Shown here: positions 1 to 13,409 of the stretch, in pieces
How positions within the stretch are numbered: the stretch's first letter is position 1
How the letters are laid out: every line of letters starts with the position of its first letter
NCBI GenBank assembly: GCA_001939145.1
Contig: LSRX01001652.1
Location: 20,001-84,000 of the forward strand
DNA from: Symbiodinium microadriaticum
Taxonomy: Eukaryota; Sar; Dinophyceae; Suessiales; Symbiodiniaceae
Reading direction: 5' to 3'
DNA: 64,000 bases
Notes under the pieces: generated by a model
Database searches by the model: none
What the model saw: the letters and a program-made list of their open reading frames with translations, nothing else
Told to the model about the DNA's origin: nothing
Program-made: the position numbers and the translations under genes

Positions 1-3000
1 CTCGGCTTTGACTGCGATCTTCGGGCTGCGAAGGTCGCAGGCAAGAAGGTGTCAGTATAGATTTTGGAGTCTACGGCATATGCCGAAGTGCAACACATCA
101 TCCCAGGTATTGATGCCTTCACGAAACCGAACTTTCCGAGGTGAGTGGCCTGGCGCCCAGTACCAGATTCCTTTGCGAATGATTTTCTACTTGGAACTCA
201 CCGCGGTTATGCAGGAACCGGGCTTCTGGTTAGCTCAGGCAAAACATACGGATGGTCTTCATTGTCTTCATGCATCGCAGCCATCGCCGACTAAGCCTCC
301 AGTCAAAGGAGCTGCAAACCGCTCGGACTTGGATCCGATTTCTCATGCCCAAAGCAAAACCCCCAAACATTACCCCCGTTTTCGGAATTTCACCCGGCCA
401 GTAACCATCACCCTGAACTCAGTCTTGGGATGCCCGACGGCGACTCGATGATGAGGTTGCGGCCCATCTGCCCACACACGTCTGTAGAGTGCTTCGGGCA
501 TCGCGGCATCTTCCCCCGTAGACACAGCGACGTATAATGGATTGCAATGGAATAAACAATAATCCATAAACAGCTAGTAAGCTATATTGACGAATAATGT
601 ACCGCAGTATGATATGCTGCAGCACCGCCTCAGCCTGGGCCTTCGAAGAGGGAAAGAAAGCCGCACAGAGTGAAGCTTCTCTCACCAGGTATACGGCAGT
701 ATACAGTATGCTTTACGGAAGCAACCTGCATTGCGTAGCTTAGATGCTCTGCAGTGCTGGTGCCTTTCAAAGCTCAAGCCTCGACCCCCGATGCTCAATC
801 GTGCCTGGAGTGGCTGTTCCACGACTCCTGCGAAGCGGCGTGTCACACAAGAAAAGTTTCGATTCAGCACCTGTGGAGAGCAAGTTTCGGAGCATTGAGA
901 GGTCTAGGATCGAGGTGTTCGGGTCCTGGGACTAGCTTCAGCAGCCTACAAATCATGAAGGCTCATCATCCTGCGCTTGTGTCCGAAGAATTCAATCACG
1001 AGGAATTGTGCGAGAGAGTTCTTGTGCCACTGCTACTTCCCCTGCGCCACTAACGACTGCCTAGGGACAAAATGGCTGGAAGAGCTCGAAGTAGCAGTCG
1101 ATTTAGACAATGCATATGCTGCACGTGCATGCAAGAAGCTGGCCAGAGTGATGCGTAGCAAGACATGCACCATCCGGCACAGATTGCGTATGCAGGAGCA
1201 CAAAGCTTGCACGACAACGGCGTGCTGCACGGATTCGAGTCTGCCTTCTGCAGCATTTCATGTCGTCTTCTCTGCTCCCGTCTCCACGAAGTTCTGAAGT
1301 GACATCTGCGACATGAACAATGCCAGGGGCCATCAAAATTTCGATGGAATCAACAGGCAGGAACGTCAGGCGTATAAGTGGAGATGAGAACACCCCAACT
1401 TACCATGCGACAGCTTCCAGTCCAAAAGCAGCCTCAGAAGTCTTTCTCGTGAACTTTCCTCTTTCAATGGCATTCACGACTTTTGGTGCATTTGCTCGCC
1501 TCTCAAAGAGTCCAGAACCTCGTGGAAAGACTTGAGTGTGATCCCGGTGAACTCCTTGATGTCACCAGTCACAAGAAGAGTCTTTGCCTACATGCCGACA
1601 CCTGCATCCTTCAGGATTTGCACCTGATTTTCAACCTCCTTTGCAGTGACCTCGTACAGGCCAAACTCCATGGTCTTCAAGCCCTCCTTGCCGGGATCGT
1701 TGTCGAGGAATTTCCGGCAGGTATCGCGGTTGACCACCTGAATCGTCTTGTTTACAATTTGATGCCGCCGTCATCCGCGAAACATCGTACGCGCCCGTCT
1801 CTGTCAACGTTCTGATGCAGCCAAGCTGCGAAGGCTTCCAGAAACTCTCATCTTGACGGAACCAAAGACTGTCTTGGCTGCCAACATCTCGCTGCAGAAG
1901 TTTCGCGGTTGCAAGCTCCCTGCCCCTGCCGGAGGCTGCGAGGCAGCAGGGCAACAAGGATTTCGGAACCCTCAGAAGCTGCTGGCGACTGGCAGCACTT
2001 GAGAAAGAGCCGACAGCTCTAGCCTGCACAGGCAGACACTCGCGGCAACGTGGCAGCCGGCAACGAGTGCGAAATGCCCCGCCTAAAGCTCGTCACACGG
2101 AAACGTCATCAACACATAGTTGGTACAAGACAGCTCGCACCCATTCAGCACATGTTCACATAGCAAGATCTGCTGGACCTGTCGCGGCACTGTCGAGTAG
2201 GGGATGTCGTAAATCTCCGTGAAAACATCCCAAATTACCCCACAATCACACGTACAAGAATTCTTTCTTTGACCACTCTCGCCCTTCCGTCCTCTGCGTA
2301 GTCGTACTCGTAGTCGTGTTGGGACCTGGGAGAAGTCAAACATCGAAGGAATGTGTTAAGAGAAGCTGTTGCCAAGCTGAAAGCGATCTCGTCAGTGGTT
2401 CACGGTCAGGCTTCGAGGGGTATGAGATGCCGTGCGTTGAGCCAGGTAGCAATAGCTAGAAGCGTCCTCGATACTTTTGACTGAACTTCACCAAGAACCT
2501 TCTTCCAGTCATCTCTGATTGTAGAACCTTGGCAGCCGAACCTATACCCCCGCTCCGTCGCGCTCTGAAAAAAACCCTCAGACCCTCGAACACGCTTCGG
2601 AAAACCCAACGAACTGCTGGATTCTGCAAAGAAATGGTCGCTTTCTGTTCAGAGCTGGGCCCGGGCCAACGGGCGGGACGGGATCTCGTCCAGAACCCAC
2701 CTGGCTAGATCGCCACTTTACGGTCTTCGAGGTTGAGGGTTTAGTCTTCAGGGCTTTAGGACTGCTTGTCGGGGCATGGCACTACTGACGAACGAATCAC
2801 CGAAATCATATATGAACACATGCTTGGCTTGACTAGGCCTACGATCAAGCGACCCTTTAGGGGACGCGGGACGGCACGGCACTGGCCTCGGCTCTCGACC
2901 CGGTCTCCCCCTCCCCCTAACCGCAACCGCCGCAGCATGCTTGATCTTGCAGAGCCTTTTTGCGCATCGCGGCACGACACGGGTTTTGAGTGCTGGGGGC

Positions 3001-3550
3001 ATCAGGGCGGTGCCCAAAGAGAGGCTGCGAAGAGAAGCCCCACTCGAGCTTACCCAGAAAACCAGAACAGGCATAATTGTTTTTCTGCTGAGTTGTGAGC
3101 CCCATCTTGCTGCTGTGGTTAAGACCCTGCCCTGAATCGGATCCCGCTAGTTTCTATGATTCAGCGGCGACGGAGGTAGTATGGTAACCTGTTTGTCCTT
3201 CGTTACACTACGCATAGAAGTGCCAGGCCAGGGGACCTCCAGATCAGTGGACCAGGCCCAGCGGACCAAGCCTCCAACTTCTGCTGCTACAGGTGCTCTT
3301 CGCCGTCCCCTCTTTGGGAGGACTCGTGTTCCCCATATGGGGCGCAAGTGCGCATCTTAGCGGTGCCCGACCGTGAGACAAAAAAGCGGAGGAGTAACAA
3401 TAAGGAAATCCTTTGCTGGAAGACGCCTTAAGCGGGTGCCCCATCACTTGTTTTTTTTGGTCACTTGTGTCTTTTTCTCTTGGGCCACTTATGTCTTTTT
3501 ACTCCTTGCGAGCCAACCGTCTCGAGCGAAAGCCCTTTTTTGCTAGCCGT
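1..3550. other. Intergenic or intronic DNA, no recognisable gene
   Basis: Only short overlapping open frames on both strands, none with a motif I recognise. Telomere-like words (ggtttag, cagggctttagg) appear at about 2730-2765. There is no tRNA-like fold and no long repeat. The stretch could hold introns or unrecognised exons of a gene reaching outside the window. Confidence 0.6.
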
Positions 3551-4360
3551 CCACGGTTGGCAAAAAGGATTCCAGGGTTTGGGCCTTTTTTCATTAGGGT
3601 TCCAGTCTGGGTTTAGCCCTTTTAGGCCTTCGACCAGGGTACACTCCTTTTCGGGTTGGGCTTACTCCTTTTAAGGCTTCGGCCTGTGTTTCGTCCGTGT
3701 AGGGTTTCGGCTTTCACTCAAGCTTACCTCGGGGTCGGTTTACTCCGTTTAGGTTTTAGGGTTTCGGCGTGGGCCCTCTTCCATTATGATTTCCGTCTGG
3801 GTTTACTCCGAACTCCTTTTACGACTTCGGCATGGGCCTTGTAGGGTTTCTGTTTCTGTAGGGTTTCGGCTTTCTTTCAAGTACCTTTTACTTTTAGGGT
3901 TGGGGGGGTCGCTTTGCTCCGTTTAGGCTTTAGGGTACGGCTTTCTACCAAGCATACCTTTTGATTGTTTCACCTTTTGGGGTTTGGGCCTGCTTTCATT
4001 AGAGTTTCGGTCTGGGGTTATTCCTTTCAGGGCTTCGGCCTGGGTTTACGCTTAAGTTTTCAACGGGTTTTTTCACCTTTACCTTTTACCTCTTTTAAGG
4101 TTTCGGGGTCCGTTTTCTCCTTTTCGGGTTTCGGCAGTTTTTTCATTTGGGTTTCTGTGTGCGCTTAGTCCTTTTAGGGTTTCGGCCTGGATTTACTCCT
4201 TTCAGGGATAGGGCCTTCTTATTTTAAGGCTCGTGCCCGGGCTCACACCTTTAAGGCTTCGGCCTGGGTTTGCTCCTGATTTCTGTCACCAAAGTTTCGG
4301 TCTGGGTTTACTCCTTTTTGGGCTTCGGCCTGGGTTTACTCCTTTTAGGGTTTCCTATTT
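3550..4360 (+). repeat. Degenerate telomere-like minisatellite (TTTAGGG-type words in a ~30-bp motif)
   Basis: About 800 bp made of imperfect copies of a motif near GGCCTGGGTTTACTCC followed by TTTTAGGGTTTCGG. Clear copies lie near 3600, 3660, 3750, 4170, 4270 and 4340. The cores TTTAGGG, GTAGGGTTTCGG and CTTTTAGG recur many times on the plus strand. TTTAGGG is the plant-type telomere repeat and is used by dinoflagellates. Copies differ by substitutions and small indels, so this is an old interstitial array or a minisatellite built on a telomere-like word, not an active telomere. Confidence 0.7.
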
Positions 4361-5984
4361 CAGGTCCCACCCAAGGGCCTCTCGTTCGAAACTGTTGCTT
4401 CCGAACAATCAAAAAGACACAAGTGACCCAAGAAAAAGTTAAGTTGCATGTCCGGGTCCCTACGTAAAATGGAAATCGGAGACATAGAGACATTTTACTG
4501 CCCCGATAGCTTAGAAGCTCTTAGAATCTTACTCAGTTGGGTTCAATGCACGCTGTGTTCGGTAGCTAACTCTGGAACGTCATTTCAGAATGTCGTGTGC
4601 CATATCGTTTGTCGGCCTAGAACACAAAGAAGGTACCTGATCGGAGAACTGCAAGAGACAATTTGCACTTGACAAGCTCACAGCTGGCTGGATGTATGAG
4701 CCAGTGAACTGCTCCCTGGGTACTGCGAGTTCTGGAACCCAAATTCAGGGGATCGACTCCTCCACCTATCTGAGGCGAGTTATTCGGGATGCCGCCGAGT
4801 CCAGAAAGAGGAGACTTTAAGTGTGTGCGCGTGGTCCCAAAAACATAAACGTCCAAAGCCCTTGGCACACCTGCTTTCAGACCTTAAGCCCAGCACCTTG
4901 CGCCTTATGTTTATCGAAGATACACTCATGTTTCTCATGTGTAGATGTAAAGATGAACAGCTGCCATTAACAACTGCTTTTTCAGTAGTTGTTTCTGCCA
5001 CGCAATACTCATAGAGGCGCCTGTAAGCGTATGAACTATGTAGACAACGCTGAGCCGGAAACCCTTAGTTCACATGCGATGTCTTTTCCAATGCATGTGA
5101 CGCGATGGAGATCGATACTATTGATACTGTGCGGCTCGTCAAGATTCCAGGGTTGTGTGTTGAGGGTGTCAAGGCGAAGATCGTCGCCAACTACAACTGA
5201 TTCTCACAAAGGTGCGTGTGGGAATCTCACATGTCTTCATCTGCAGCCCAAGCCTAAATCCAACAAGCTACCCCGTCTGTCCACGACTGACTTCACACAC
5301 CCGACCCGATCCCCACGTAGAGAACGATGCTTTCAGAAATGCCAGAATCGGAGCCTTTGACCCAAACCCTACCGGCAACCATTAGAACGGCTGATGCGCA
5401 AATCATGCACGACGCTACATAACCTGAACAATGGGAGGTAATTACGGTATACTCCCTTTGTGGGCATTGCAGGAGCGTGTCCGTCGACAGACTGAACAAT
5501 GCAAAGTCTCTGAGCTCGGTGGGAGGATAAACCCGCTCACGTGAAAGGCCGCGAACGACCGCTATCTAAGCTCTCTTGCACCGACCAGAAGGTCCCAACA
5601 GCAGTAGGCAGGCATAGCATGAATAGAAATCGCAGGCATAAGACCAGAGTCTGCGAGGGCAGGAGGAACTGCAGGAATGCTAAAGCAAGATAAGTAACAC
5701 GAGCAGCCGGGCTTCACTTGCAAACCAGATCCATGATGATCGAAGCAATAGAACAAGTAAGCACGATATGGCTGCGTGTCTAACAGTACTAGATCGACTT
5801 GCAAAAAGTGTCACCTCAACACCACGCATAGCTACCATCATCAGCAATTGCGACAGAATGTCAGGTTTTTAATTCCAGTGATCTTGACAAAGACTCGCCT
5901 CTGTGACAACGGTCGCATCGTAGCTAGAATATTTAAAGAGGCACACCTACGGCAAGCCGTGGCAACCGTCCTCGTCATCGTTGT
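4361..5984. other. Intergenic DNA, nothing recognised
   Basis: Short open frames only. No motif, repeat array or RNA gene seen. Confidence 0.5.
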
Positions 5985-6037
5985 CGCTGGGGTCGTCGTC
6001 GTAGTGGCATGGCAGTGATGGTGGTAGTAGTGGTGCT

Positions 6038-6083
<46 letters not shown>

Positions 6084-6480
6084 GTAGTCGTCGCCGAAAT
6101 AGCTGCAGTAATAGCTGTTGTTGCAGTAGTTAGTAGTATAATTATTATTACTATTATTATTGTTATTGTTATTATTATTATTGCTATTATGATTATTATT
6201 AGTCGTCGTCGTCGTAGTAATAATCATCATAATAATAATAATAATAATAACTAGTAATAGTAGCAGCAGTAGCAGTGGTAGTAGTAGTCGTCGTCGTCGT
6301 AGTCGTCGTCATCGTAGTATTAGAAGTAGTGGTGGTGGTAGTAGTAGTGGTAGTCGTAGCAGGAGCAGCAGGAGCAGGAGGACGAGGAGGAGTAGTGGTA
6401 GCCCTAGATCAGAAGAAGTAGGAGTAGGAGTGGGAGTAGGAGCAAGAGTAGGAGGAGCAGCAGCAGCGGCAGCACGTAGC
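5985..6480. repeat. Compound trinucleotide microsatellite (CAG, ATT, AAT, GTC, AGT, AGG)
   Basis: An uninterrupted CAG run lies at about 6038-6082, followed by ATT/ATTATTG runs (6135-6205), AAT (6225-6250), then AGT, GTC and AGG triplets to about 6475. Every open frame here translates to homopolymer runs (Ala, Ser, Asn, Val), so none is taken as a gene. Confidence 0.9.
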
Positions 6481-6904
6481 AGAAATCATTTTGTCACTAG
6501 TTTCACCAGTTGTTGCACCGGCTACGGCTGTGCTAATAAAATAATGTTGAGATGCAGAGCTCTGGTCTGCAAGAAGGAATCATGAGGCCTTAGGCCCATG
6601 TTCAGGATCTCTCCACATTCGCCTTGTGCGTGCAGCCTGTGCATTGAAAGGAGGCCCTCTGAAGCCATAGGAACAGCGCCCACAGACCTCGGCTGTTCAG
6701 AACCTCCGACTTATCAAGGAGCACTCGGCAGACCGTATAGTCGAATGCAACTTCAAGCCTTGAAACTAACAGAGTACGGATCATAACAGCGGTCAGGACG
6801 AGAGCGATCGTGGCAGTTGCAGAGGCAATCGCCATGGCATGATCTCTGTTCTGGTGTGGAAGCTAATCCTTATTCTGGCAGTGGAAGTATCAAGCGACGT
6901 ATTT
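6481..6904. other. Unique sequence between two microsatellites, nothing recognised
   Basis: No motif or RNA gene seen. The open frames are short and present on both strands. Confidence 0.5.
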
Positions 6905-6997
6905 AGCAGCAGTGGTGGTGGGGATAATAGAAGCAGACGTCGTAGTAGATGGTAGTAGATAGTAGAGGAAACTGGCAGAGAGTAGTAGATCGCAGTT

Positions 6998-7028
<31 letters not shown>

Positions 7029-7345
7029 CAGCAGCAGCAGCAGCAGCAGCGGCAGCAGCAGGAGTAGTAGTAGTAGTAGTAGTAGTAGTAGCAGTAATCA
7101 TAAAAGTAAAAATACATAATAGCAAGTACTAGTACTAGTAGAAAAGCAATAGTAGAAGTAGCAGTAGTAGTAGTAGCAGTAGTAGTAGTCGTGGTGGTGG
7201 TGGTGGTGGTGGTGGTGGTGGTGCTGCTGCTGCGCATGTTGCCGGCAGTCATAGCGGCCGCAGTGCATCCCGAGTATTTGCTAGCCTGGTATTGTCAAAG
7301 TACGCACCAGCACCACCACCAGCACCAGCACCAGCACCAGCATCA
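6905..7345. repeat. Compound trinucleotide microsatellite (AGT, AGC, GGT, CACCAG)
   Basis: AGT and AGC runs at 6990-7090 and 7140-7190, a GGT run at 7190-7225, then a CACCAG hexamer run at 7305-7345. The predicted peptides are low-complexity Thr, Val and Ala runs. Confidence 0.9.
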
Positions 7346-7982
7346 CCCTCATTCTGCAGGGATCCCAAGCATGCTTCGATGCGACACCCGCGGTTTACCT
7401 GGGGAACAGTCGCACAAGCTAATGCCTTAGTGATAAAGGCCAAAGGACATGGATTCTTAATCGCGACCCCTAGCAAGCAACAAGGTCCCTATGATCCCCA
7501 AAACTGACTGTAGCTCGCACAACAGGAATCTGCTTGGCAGCTCTGCCGGGTTGCAGGTGGCGTAGGAGATGCCAGCCCACAGAGAAATGGCTTTATAGAA
7601 GAGGATCCAGCGCAGCGTGAAATACCTCGGATCCATCAGCTTCAGAATGCTTTAGAGGTCCCTACTTACAAAACCGGAGCTGCATCAAACTTTCGTCGAA
7701 GCTTGGGAAGCTACTTGCCATCAGGCCTCAACGCAAGATGTTGGACAGCTGTTGTAGGGGCAGAAGATGTGGCTATCAAGAGCTCTACGCCCCCTTTTCG
7801 AGCTTCGTCCGCAGGACTCGGCTTCAGAGGTTGCCCTTGTGGCTGTGAGTAAGACCCCGTAGAGCCGAGAGGGCAACGATGGCAAGTGTCTTGTCTAGCT
7901 CTGTTGCCGATTAAGCACTACTCCGCCCTCCACTTCATCAGCCTCCGTGCCCTCCGCAGATCCCGCTGGCCTAGGGAGGCAT
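7346..7982. other. Unique sequence, nothing recognised
   Basis: Short open frames only. Confidence 0.5.
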
Positions 7983-8215
7983 CGGCATCAAAAAATTTTT
8001 TGATAAGGATCAAAAAAAATTACCTAAGGATCAAACAAAATTTGACAAGGATCAAAAAAAATTGCCCTCTGCGCCCAAGGCCTCGCCTGGTGCTCGAGTC
8101 CTGACAGGCTCGGGTCCTCGGGTCCGGTGGTCCGTGGTCCTTTGATCCTTATTTAATTTTTTTTTGATCCTCGGGGGCTAAATTTTTTTTGATCCTTATC
8201 AATTTTTTTTTTTGA
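7983..8215. repeat. Inverted pair of 21-bp A/T-rich tandem arrays
   Basis: On the left, three 21-bp units of the form AAGGATCAAAAAAAATT plus 4 bases stand at 8002-8022, 8023-8043 and 8044-8064, with a partial unit before them. On the right, related units in the opposite orientation (TTTTTTTTGATCCTT) lie at about 8141-8215. Positions 8002-8021 and 8181-8200 are a perfect 20-bp inverted repeat. The ~75-bp spacer (8066-8140) is GC-rich with repeated CGGGTCC words. The structure could extrude as a cruciform or be transcribed as a hairpin. Confidence 0.85.
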
Positions 8216-9850
8216 TCCCTCACCCGGGAGCTCCCACACCCAGGTGCTCAGAGAAGTCCACGTGCTGCAAGTGCGTGAGACCATGACCACGCTAGGATCC
8301 TAAACGGTTACGGCCGCATCTCGTGAAAGCCGAGGCGCGAAACCACTCCATATACAGCCACCTCAGACGCAAGGTGGCATCTGCTTGTCTGGAACCCAAA
8401 CCCAGAGCCAGGGTGGTGGGAGGGAGAAACCTGCGGAGCATCTTGTCCAGATTTTATTTTGTACATGCTGCATGCTGACTAGCTTCAGCCGGATTGCTTT
8501 AGTATTTAGACTGCCGCCCTACGATGCTGAGGGCCCCTTTGCACAAACTTCTTGAAAGCTTTCGCGGGCCATGTGACAACCATCGTGAGCGAAGCGTTGA
8601 CGAACAAGTCTGCCGCTCTGGTGCTGCGCTTCCTCGCTGGGCACTGCGCTTTGTCCCAAAAGGCCGTTTAGCTTTAGCAAGTCGCATAAAAGGAGTTTCT
8701 GTATGCAACATCCAATCTAAAAGCCGCAGCAAGCTCGCGGCTTTAGTGCACAGGCCTTGGTCAATGTGGAAGATACAAGTCTTGCTTTCAATTTTGTTGG
8801 GGAGGACGGCTTGAGCCACTAAGTCGTGTGAAGCCTGTGTAAGAATCACTACGAATCCCAGTCGCTACGAAGCTACAAAAGCATGTCACCTTGAGGCCTT
8901 GACGGCCACGAGCCGCGAACACCGGACTGAGACCCTGAAACGGGCGCCTCGCAAAGAGTCGACAGAGACGGTAGCCTCAGAGACGGTTCTGAAGTTCTGA
9001 TTTGGGGTGCTGTGTTTGGGAGAGGTTGCGGAACATCCTGATCCACGTGCAGCAATTCACAGAGACCAGAATGAGGACCATCGGTGGCTCAGATATCGGC
9101 ACTTCCATGCATCCATGTGATATGCACGAGATGAGAATGCTTTGATCATGGATCTCAAAAAAGGTAGGTAAGATGCAGGATCCCTTCTGTACTTGCTGGC
9201 GATTTCCCCACCTACCTCATGCTGTGTTTGGAATCCGTTGGTTTGACTTCGAGTTCACCGTCGTAGGTTCCCGTAGGTTTGGGAAACGTTTCAATCAAGA
9301 ATTCGTGGTTGCTATCCGTGCTATGAGTCTTGGGCATGAAAGGCTAGTGGTTTCCCCTAAGCTTGTTAAATATCCTGAAAGCGATGACAAGCAGTGTTGT
9401 CACCAGAAGTCTCGTCGTCGTCGCAGTTGCCCCGCTCCTTTTCACGGTTGCTTCTGCCATCGTGGTTCTGATCATTATGACGACTGTCTTCACGATGCAT
9501 GCAGAACTGTCATCCTGGGTGGCTCTTGCGTTTCGTGCCGCTGTTGTTGCCAATCATTCCGAATCATTCCAGCCTTGCCTTGCAATTGACCTTAAAGTCC
9601 TACAGAGGGCCCGTTGACGGACCAAGCGACTCAAAGGGATCAACGTCAGCATGAATCCGGACCAGCCTCGTCTTGACACGGCATTGGAGAGCTTCGAAGG
9701 GCTCATGAGGACAGTAAGGTGTGACGTTAACGACCTTTTCGTGTCGTGTTCACGGTCACCTGGCTGAAGTTTCTCAAAGATCCGAAAGGACGTAGCGATG
9801 GGCTTCGAAAAAACTGTTCTCTATCTCAGGACTTTACGGGCGGTAAGGAG
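8216..9850. other. Unique sequence, nothing recognised
   Basis: A short Val/Ala-rich hydrophobic frame at 9363-9617 (+) arises in a GTC/GTT-rich patch and is not convincing as a gene. No RNA gene seen. Confidence 0.5.
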
Positions 9851-9908
9851 CAGCCGCAGCCGTAGCAGTAGCAGTAGCAGTGGCAGTCACAGTGGTAATC
9901 GTCGTCGC

Positions 9909-9954
<46 letters not shown>

Positions 9955-10055
9955 ATCGTGGTGGTGGTGGTGGTGGTGGTGGTGGTGGTAGCAGCAGTAC
10001 TACTACTACTACTACTACTACTACTCCTCCTCCTTCTCCTTCTCCTCCTCCTCTG
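9851..10055. repeat. Compound trinucleotide microsatellite (AGT, GGT, CTA, CTC)
   Basis: Successive blocks: AGC/AGT (9855-9900), AGT (9910-9955), GGT (9958-9990), CTA (10000-10023), CTC (10024-10052). All frames across it are homopolymeric. Confidence 0.9.
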
Positions 10056-13000
10056 CGGGGAAATGTAGTGAGAACTGGCAGCCAGCTCTCTCCTCGAAGC
10101 AAGCCGTGTCTATCAACACAAGCTTTCTTAACTTCTGCAGTCTTCGCCGAAGACTTTACTGTGCGGGGGTTCGAGAGTTTCGGGGTTAGGATCGCATGCT
10201 GAATGTAAAGTCTGAGAACTGTAGCTACTTTGGTTGCGTCCTGGGAGTGCCAACCTGTCTTTGTCCCACGCCTGCCCAAGTCGTCATCTTGAAGTCTGTG
10301 TTTGTGTTGTAGTAGCCTGCTGCCAGGTAGTCCATCTCGTTCAGGACGTCTATCCTGGGGCTTCAACTTTCCAGCACTGCCAGCGGGGGCTTTCAACCCA
10401 GGGAGCTCGTGTAACCGGGAGCCCTAAACCATGCATTGGACCGGGTCTGACATGAACTGCGGAGCTCGTACTCGATCTGCCGGGCCGAAGAGTAGGCGCG
10501 AAGCGTTAACAGTTAAGCTCTGAGACGGCCACGTGTTGGTGACGGTCGTTCTCTTCGGTGCAATGACCACTAATAACACTAGTCTTGGCACAGTAAACCG
10601 GACGATCGTCATGTGAAACAAGTTGGTCAAAGTGGTGGTGAGTGATAATGCTGATGATGACACCATGACAGTCACGCGAAGCACGACTGAGAAGAAGATG
10701 GTGACTGTGATGTTGACGATGATGATGCCACGGTGAGCTTTATGATTTGCAAAAAATTGGAACTAAGCTTGCCCCCTGCAAAAAAGGCTCGACTTCTGAC
10801 ACCTCCGTGAAGCCCTGACAACCAGAGCCGGAAGACATGCGCAAGTTGGATCCCGGAAGGCGGCAAATCCAGGTAAGGCGCCAAACAAGGGGAATAAGCA
10901 GCCGTGTCGGATAGTGAGATTGAGGACCCAACCTGGTACAGGCAGTGGCGGCTTGCTTGACGACTTCGGGCCGCAGGTTTGTTTAGACCACGATCTGGGT
11001 TCAAAGGGTATTTCTTCTCACGCACGGTCACCCCCGAGCTTCAGAGCAAAGGTCTTCCTTAACCGTGGAGAAGGTGAAATAAGGGCGAATATAATTTGCG
11101 GATAGTCGTGTTGTAAATGTACGTATACAAACATAGACACATCTTTGCATACCTATATGAAAAGTAGGTGCATGTCTATGCGAGTGCATGTATGTGTTTG
11201 CCGGTGAAGCATGGATTCTGCCTGCTTGTCTCCGTCTGTAATTAGGGTTCTCCCTCTCTCTTCCCCTAGGAGAAATCACATATGCCACGGAAACATCCTC
11301 AAGAGCATGTCACATTTGCCCATGTCAGGCTTGCCTGTTTTTGCTTCCAGAAGGTCTACTCGGCTGTCACAACTACCGCATCGGTGTGCGGCCATCGTAG
11401 CCCGTATCAGATATCAGCCTTCGAATGAGTCCCCATGGGTGGCCCATGTGGGGCAAAGAGCACGTGCACTGTAAATTACCTGCATCGAAGAAAGGGCACG
11501 CAATACCGCTATACCTCACCAAGACGTCGGGATCGCTTCAAAGACAGGTCACGTGTACACCACCTGGTCGTGAACCTTCCTCCGCACATGCCTTACCAAG
11601 ATGATGGCATAGCTTCAGCTTTCTCGGTTTGCAAGCTCTGTCTGGCTTTGACATTGGTTGAGGGCGTCGAGCCCAGGAGAGCAGGCTTGGCAGTCGCAGT
11701 TCCTCGCAAAACCCTGTGTGCTGGCTCTGTACAAGAATGCGGCAGCATCAACTGGTCGATACTCGGCTCTGAATCGATGGCGAGCGGCATGTTGCACTGC
11801 TCCAACGTTCTGAACCATCCAAGCATAGTGCCTCTCATCAGGCACGTCGATGGCATCTTCGGCCAACATTACTATGAACCCTAATCCAAACCCCAATGAC
11901 TCAAGCCTAAAGGCCTATGTGGAGCACGAAGACCTAAACCCGAATTCCTGAACCTGAGCAGACACGTAGGGGCTGCGAGGTATGTCTAAGCCCTGAGCCT
12001 ATCGCCCTATGCAGCGGCCGACATGACATTCTTCATGTGCAGCGCAAGTTCTGCATTTGCTTGAAGGTTCATGGGTAGTGGGAAACATCACCCTTCCTTT
12101 GCCCCGGGCGTTTAGAACCGAAGACATACACCAAGGGATGGCGATATGAATGTGTGCATGCATGTAGACAGCAAACCTCCCACATAGATTCTCTGATATC
12201 CATGGCACGCACACACACACACACGGATGCACGATTATGTGTGTATTGTACACAGACATAAGAAAGATAGATAGATAGCTGAGTGGTAGATAAGTATGGG
12301 GAAAACAAACAAATCATTCGATATTGCAAGTGCTATGCGCAGTGCTGACAGGGTTAAGCTGCGGCTTGGGTCGCAGTGAGCAGCCCCGACAGTTTGAACC
12401 AAGCTGCGTTGCACGCGGATGCGATCCTCATCCCGGGAGCCTGGCATATGGTTCATTGCTTGCGAGTCGTTGTGAGACCATTGTGGAAGACATTCGAAGA
12501 CTCACAAATCGAGGCAAGACGGGTGAAGCTCGATTTGAGCTAGACCCAGGATGACGAATCCGCAAAGGGTAACCACCGGAGCTTCAAAAGTCATGAGAAG
12601 TATGATGTCTGTAAAGCACTGTAAAATCTCTGCATCTTCAGAGCACGATTCACTGCAATTCAAAATTGCTCTCCTTCAGATCCCAAAAGTAATGATCATC
12701 GAATCATCGGCATCATGACGGGATTGGCTTGAAGCTTGCACACTTTGTCTGGCATGGTGTCGCCAAGAACTGTCTAGTTCGCATGATGGGTTTGCATAGA
12801 GGCTTCGGGCTTGTCGAAAAAAAGCACAACCTCGAGCTGAACTGAATGGCACAAACGATCAGAATTGCCAAAGTCGTGGATGATCCCGGTGCCTGTGGTT
12901 ATGCTTCTGAAATGCAGTGGCAGTGCGGTTTTCATGATACGGCGGTACGTCAAGTTTATAGATCATGGCTCTGTTTGGGGGTCATCCTGCAAGTCCCAGG

Positions 13001-13409
13001 TGCAGTCGGCGTTCTCGATGCTGAAGTCAAGAAGCCTGAGCTCTGGGAGTTATGCAGTTTCAGGTTGGATCCGTCTCTAAGGCTTGGATCTGCTTGTTAG
13101 CCGTCGCAATGCCCATATCCCGGACCTGATTCTAACCTAGTGCTCTGCTGAAACAGCAAGGTCAACACAAAAATGCATGTCATGAATGACTATCCTCCAC
13201 CTAGCGGATGAGTCGTTTGTGCCAGTAATGTCTCTGTTGATTTCCTGATTTTGCAATACACCTGTTTGTGGAAGCTGGGATATTTCGCCGCAAGCCCCAA
13301 AGTCGACACCAACATCGTGAGCATTTTGGGTTTCAGCCGTCTGTCAGCTTCGATGCAATATGCGTTTTGAAAATGGAAGATACACAAGAAGGCGATGGTG
13401 GTGTTAATA
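10056..13409. other. Intergenic DNA with small microsatellites
   Basis: A (CA)n run lies at about 12204-12223 and an ATAG run at about 12265-12279. CCCTAA-type words stand at 11876-11945. The open frames at 11435-11884 (+) and 11615-11896 (-) overlap on opposite strands and neither resembles a family I know. Confidence 0.5.
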
